A stretch of 7,130 bases of DNA, from the NCBI GenBank assembly GCA_034437795.1, contig DAOTTI010000015.1:1-7130 (forward strand). The letters run 5' to 3'. Positions 6,031 to 7,130 of this stretch are shown piece after piece (the first letter of the stretch is position 1; every line of letters begins with the position of its first letter). A program made the position numbers and the translations under genes. This DNA is from DAOTTI01 sp034437795 (GTDB taxonomy: Bacteria > Chloroflexota > UBA11872 > UBA12225). Below the pieces are notes generated by a model. The model made no database searches. It saw only the letters and a list, made by a program, of their open reading frames with translations, and was not told where the DNA came from.

Positions 6031-6051
6031 TTCCCTCTCCCTGTAGGAGAG
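6031..6051 (-). repeat. REP-like palindromic repeat (copy 2, inverted)
   Basis: The TTCCCTCTCCCTGTAGGAGAG segment contains CTCTCC (6035-6040) pairing with GGAGAG (6046-6051). Preceded by AG, it matches the reverse complement of the repeat at 2226-2260 (AGTTTCCCTCTCCCTATGGG) with few differences. The distal arm has diverged. It ends about 25 bp before the nucleotidyltransferase fragment. Confidence 0.55.
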
Positions 6052-6064
6052 CGCATGGGCTCCG

Positions 6065-6256
6065 GTGGGGAATACGTTGGGCTATGGCTGTTTCGCCCGG
6101 GACGACTTCGACCCGGAGCTTTGCGATATCCACCTGCTGGTGGCGCCGGCAGGGGTAGATCCACCGCAGCCGGCAGGAGCAGCTACTATCGATAGAAACC
6201 ATCTTCCGCGGCTGCGGGGACGCATCAGCGGGCCAGGTTCTTCCGTGGTTCGGTGA
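6065..6256 (+). pseudogene. Remnant of a nucleotidyltransferase (MNT/ANT-like) with broken DxD motif
   Basis: Between 6080 and 6154 the frame reads GYGCFARDDFDPELCDIHLL. This matches the core of the nucleotidyltransferase fold, whose usual form is G-Y/F-G-S-F-A-R-G-D-F-x-P-x-x-S-D-I-D-L-L-V. The conserved Ser after the second Gly is Cys, the usual Ser before D-I-D is Cys, and the second metal-binding Asp is His (D-I-H). The 63-codon frame starts at a GTG without a ribosome site, is preceded by a stop at 6044-6046, and lacks both the N-terminal helix and the later strand with the third Asp. The remainder after about residue 30 is unlike the family. I infer an inactivated fragment of an MNT or aminoglycoside-nucleotidyltransferase-like gene. 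No HEPN partner is visible. Confidence 0.55.
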
Positions 6257-6263
6257 GGCCACA

Positions 6264-6280
6264 TGACGTACACGACGTCA
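6264..6280. repeat. Inverted repeat TGACGT-n5-ACGTCA
   Basis: TGACGT (6264-6269) and ACGTCA (6275-6280) are perfect 6-bp arms around ACACG. The spacing is typical of a dimeric regulator site, but no intact gene starts downstream on either strand, so it may be chance or a relic operator. Confidence 0.35.
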
Positions 6281-6286
6281 CCGCGG

Positions 6287-6393
6287 GGTGAGGTGAAACG
6301 GGCCACCACCTCGTCTCCCAGGCTCGGCCAGGGACTGGAGCCGGGGCGACTACCTCGAGGTGAGGTGCAGCGGGCCACCACCTCGCCTCCCAG
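6287..6393. repeat. Pair of 35-bp direct repeats, 72-bp period
   Basis: The copies at 6287-6321 and 6359-6393 share GGTGAGGTG at the start and CGGGCCACCACCTCG in the middle, and end in CTCCCAG, with only three differences. Each carries GAGGTG/CACCTC arms able to form a 6-bp hairpin. The period is exactly 24 codons. A 45-codon frame beginning with ATG 6263 and ending with TGA 6398-6400 covers both copies, encoding GEV-[K/Q]-RATTS twice. GGTGAGG lies 5 nt before that ATG. A short repeat peptide is possible but more likely this is a duplicated non-coding hairpin. Confidence 0.75.
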
Positions 6394-6411
6394 ACCCTGA
6401 AGGCCGCCGTG

Positions 6412-6771
6412 GTCGGCTAGCTGCCACCATTCGGGCCGTGTCGGCCACGTTCGTCGTCACCGCGGCCAACCTGTTCGAGGGCTGGGCTCTTTGGGGAGAA
6501 CTGGCGGAGCAGCTTGGCCGGTACGAACTGCTCCGTGAGCACGACCGGCGGCGCCAAGCCTCTCGACCGCGCCTCCTGGCGCAGCTGCCAAAACGCGCAG
6601 GCGGCTCCGTGAGCACGACCGGCAGCGCCAAGCCTCTCGGGCAAGGACCTGCTCCACGAACTGCTGCGAAGCCAGCCACCACTGGCGCTGATCAACGAGA
6701 TCGCCGAGAGCGTGGCGCCTGCCCAGACTGGCCGGCCTGAGCGGTGCCTGATACCGGCCTCAACAGGCTAA
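6412..6771 (+). pseudogene. Unidentified frameshifted coding-like remnant
   Basis: Up to about 6600 one frame encodes a convincing helical segment: SATFVVTAANLF, then GWALWGELAEQLGR and YELLREHDRRRQA. From about 6640 the +1 frame encodes another, KDLLHELLRSQPPLALINE, ending at TAA 6769-6771. The switch occurs within the second of two 36-bp direct repeats, so a 74-bp duplication (not a multiple of three) probably shifted the frame. No start with a ribosome site is visible. I do not recognise the family. Its end overlaps the stop of the convergent radical SAM gene. Confidence 0.4.
6530..6639. repeat. Pair of 36-bp direct repeats, 74-bp period
   Basis: The copies at 6530-6565 and 6604-6639 begin GCTCCGTGAGCACGACCGGC, end GCGCCAAGCCTCTCG, and differ at one base (G versus A). 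In the two relevant frames both encode LREHDR-[R/Q]-RQASR. The sequence after each copy also encodes a Leu-rich helix-like stretch, so the original unit may have been longer. Confidence 0.8.
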
Positions 6772-7130
6772 CAGCGGCAGGGCCAGCTGGCGCGGCGCCG
6801 CGGGCGCCTCCACCCGATGGTGGTGCTCCTGGCCGTACCCGGCCATCGCTCTGGCTTCCTGCACCCGCCGCGCCACCTGCGCCTGGTAGGCCCTGGGCGC
6901 GTACCTCGTCCCGTACAAGCGTCGGTAGCCATCCAGCAGCTCGGGGAACTCCCGCTCCAGAAAGCCGAAGAAGTAGTCATGGATGCCCGCGTCCAGGTGG
7001 AGCAGATTCGAGCCAATGAAGCAGGCGCCGTGGTCGGCCGCCGCCCGGACGGTGCGCGCGATCTGGTCGGGATCGGCGGAGAGGCCGGGCAGGAGCGGCG
7101 CCATCAGGACGCCGGCACGGACGCCGCCGG
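6760..7130 (-). CDS. SplB-like / Rv2578c-family radical SAM protein, C-terminal part (5' end outside window)
   Basis: The last 122 residues plus TGA are present, and the frame is open to the right edge. The visible part matches the C-terminal third of radical SAM proteins related to spore photoproduct lyase (Rv2578c-type). Landmarks are GVLMAPLLPGL, a late barrel strand and loop; DPDQIARTVRAAADHGA; an NLLHLDAGIHDYFFGFL stretch; PELLDGYRRLYG; and YAPRAYQAQVARRV, followed by a basic tail ending RQLALPLLAC. The Cys-x3-Cys-x2-Cys cluster that binds the [4Fe-4S] centre would lie beyond the window, so activity cannot be judged. Such proteins use S-adenosylmethionine for radical chemistry; the substrate of this subgroup is not established. 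It is convergent with the aminotransferase cluster across the decayed interval. Confidence 0.85.
   Translation of the reverse strand, partial: GGVRAGVLMAPLLPGLSADPDQIARTVRAAADHGACFIGSNLLHLDAGIHDYFFGFLEREFPELLDGYRRLYGTRYAPRAYQAQVARRVQEARAMAGYGQEHHHRVEAPAAPRQLALPLLAC

Larger units (their letters stand above)
5851..6759. other. Repeat-rich degenerate interval without an intact gene
   Basis: About 900 bp lies between the aminotransferase and the convergent radical SAM gene. No frame has a full-length recognisable protein with a ribosome site. It contains a 19-bp repeat pair, a REP-like hairpin, a nucleotidyltransferase motif fragment, a TGACGT inverted repeat, two different pairs of ~35-bp direct repeats, and a frameshifted coding-like stretch. 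Codon-like patterns switch frames repeatedly, as expected for decaying genes and rearranged repeats. From 5930 to 6030 I see nothing beyond an anonymous open frame that runs into the REP-like hairpin. Confidence 0.65.

Noticed and set aside
6082..6381. Minus-strand frame with repeated EVVAR-x-TSPRG and VYVMW, recalling beta-sandwich or propeller strands
   Set aside because: The repetition simply mirrors the 72-bp DNA repeat; the rest is low complexity and no start site is visible.
6287..6639. CRISPR-like spacing: 35- and 36-bp repeats with 37- and 38-bp spacers
   Set aside because: Only two copies of each, the two repeat types are unrelated, the repeats have mismatches, and no cas gene or leader is present.

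Overview
The window is strongly GC-rich. Its genes include a lipoprotein with a Pro/Thr/Ser linker, clan GH-A-like and beta-propeller carbohydrate proteins, and a radical SAM gene of the SplB-like/Rv2578c type. It also carries short palindromic CCCTCTCCC-type repeats. Together these suggest a Chloroflexota (Thermomicrobia-like) or another high-GC bacterial chromosome. That placement is inference; no marker gene settles it.

Left part (1-2202): a long + strand gene encodes a secreted, probably lipid-anchored TIM-barrel glycoside hydrolase-like protein with both expected catalytic glutamates. A complete tRNA-Ala(GGC) follows, confirmed by its cloverleaf and the G3:U70 pair, with a strong hairpin terminator. 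Next come a short run of degenerate 7-bp repeats and a 38-codon single-span membrane ORF.

Middle (2203-3262): a REP-like hairpin repeat lies beside a minus-strand fragment that looks like the beginning of an ABC exporter cut off after about 117 residues. About 510 bp of structured non-coding DNA follows, including a 12-bp perfect palindrome and a leader-type hairpin.

Central cluster (3274-5850), all + strand and possibly co-transcribed: a five-bladed beta-propeller glycosidase-like protein, a 94-residue helical protein of unknown function with an excellent Shine-Dalgarno, and a class V PLP aminotransferase of the alanine-glyoxylate/serine-pyruvate type. An 8-bp perfect stem lies between the first two. 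No shared pathway is evident from sequence alone.

Right part (5851-6759): about 900 bp of decayed sequence rich in repeats. It holds a 19-bp direct repeat starting on the aminotransferase stop codon, a second REP-like hairpin, and a fragment of a nucleotidyltransferase whose DxD motif has become DxH. It also has a 35-bp repeat pair spaced 72 bp apart and a 36-bp repeat pair spaced 74 bp apart that straddles a frameshift. The window ends inside a convergent minus-strand gene, the C-terminal part of an SplB-like radical SAM protein. I found no convincing new defence or mobile system. The most interesting material is the repeat-rich decay zone, the coincidence of REP-like repeats with truncated genes, and the Tat-like lipoprotein hydrolase.
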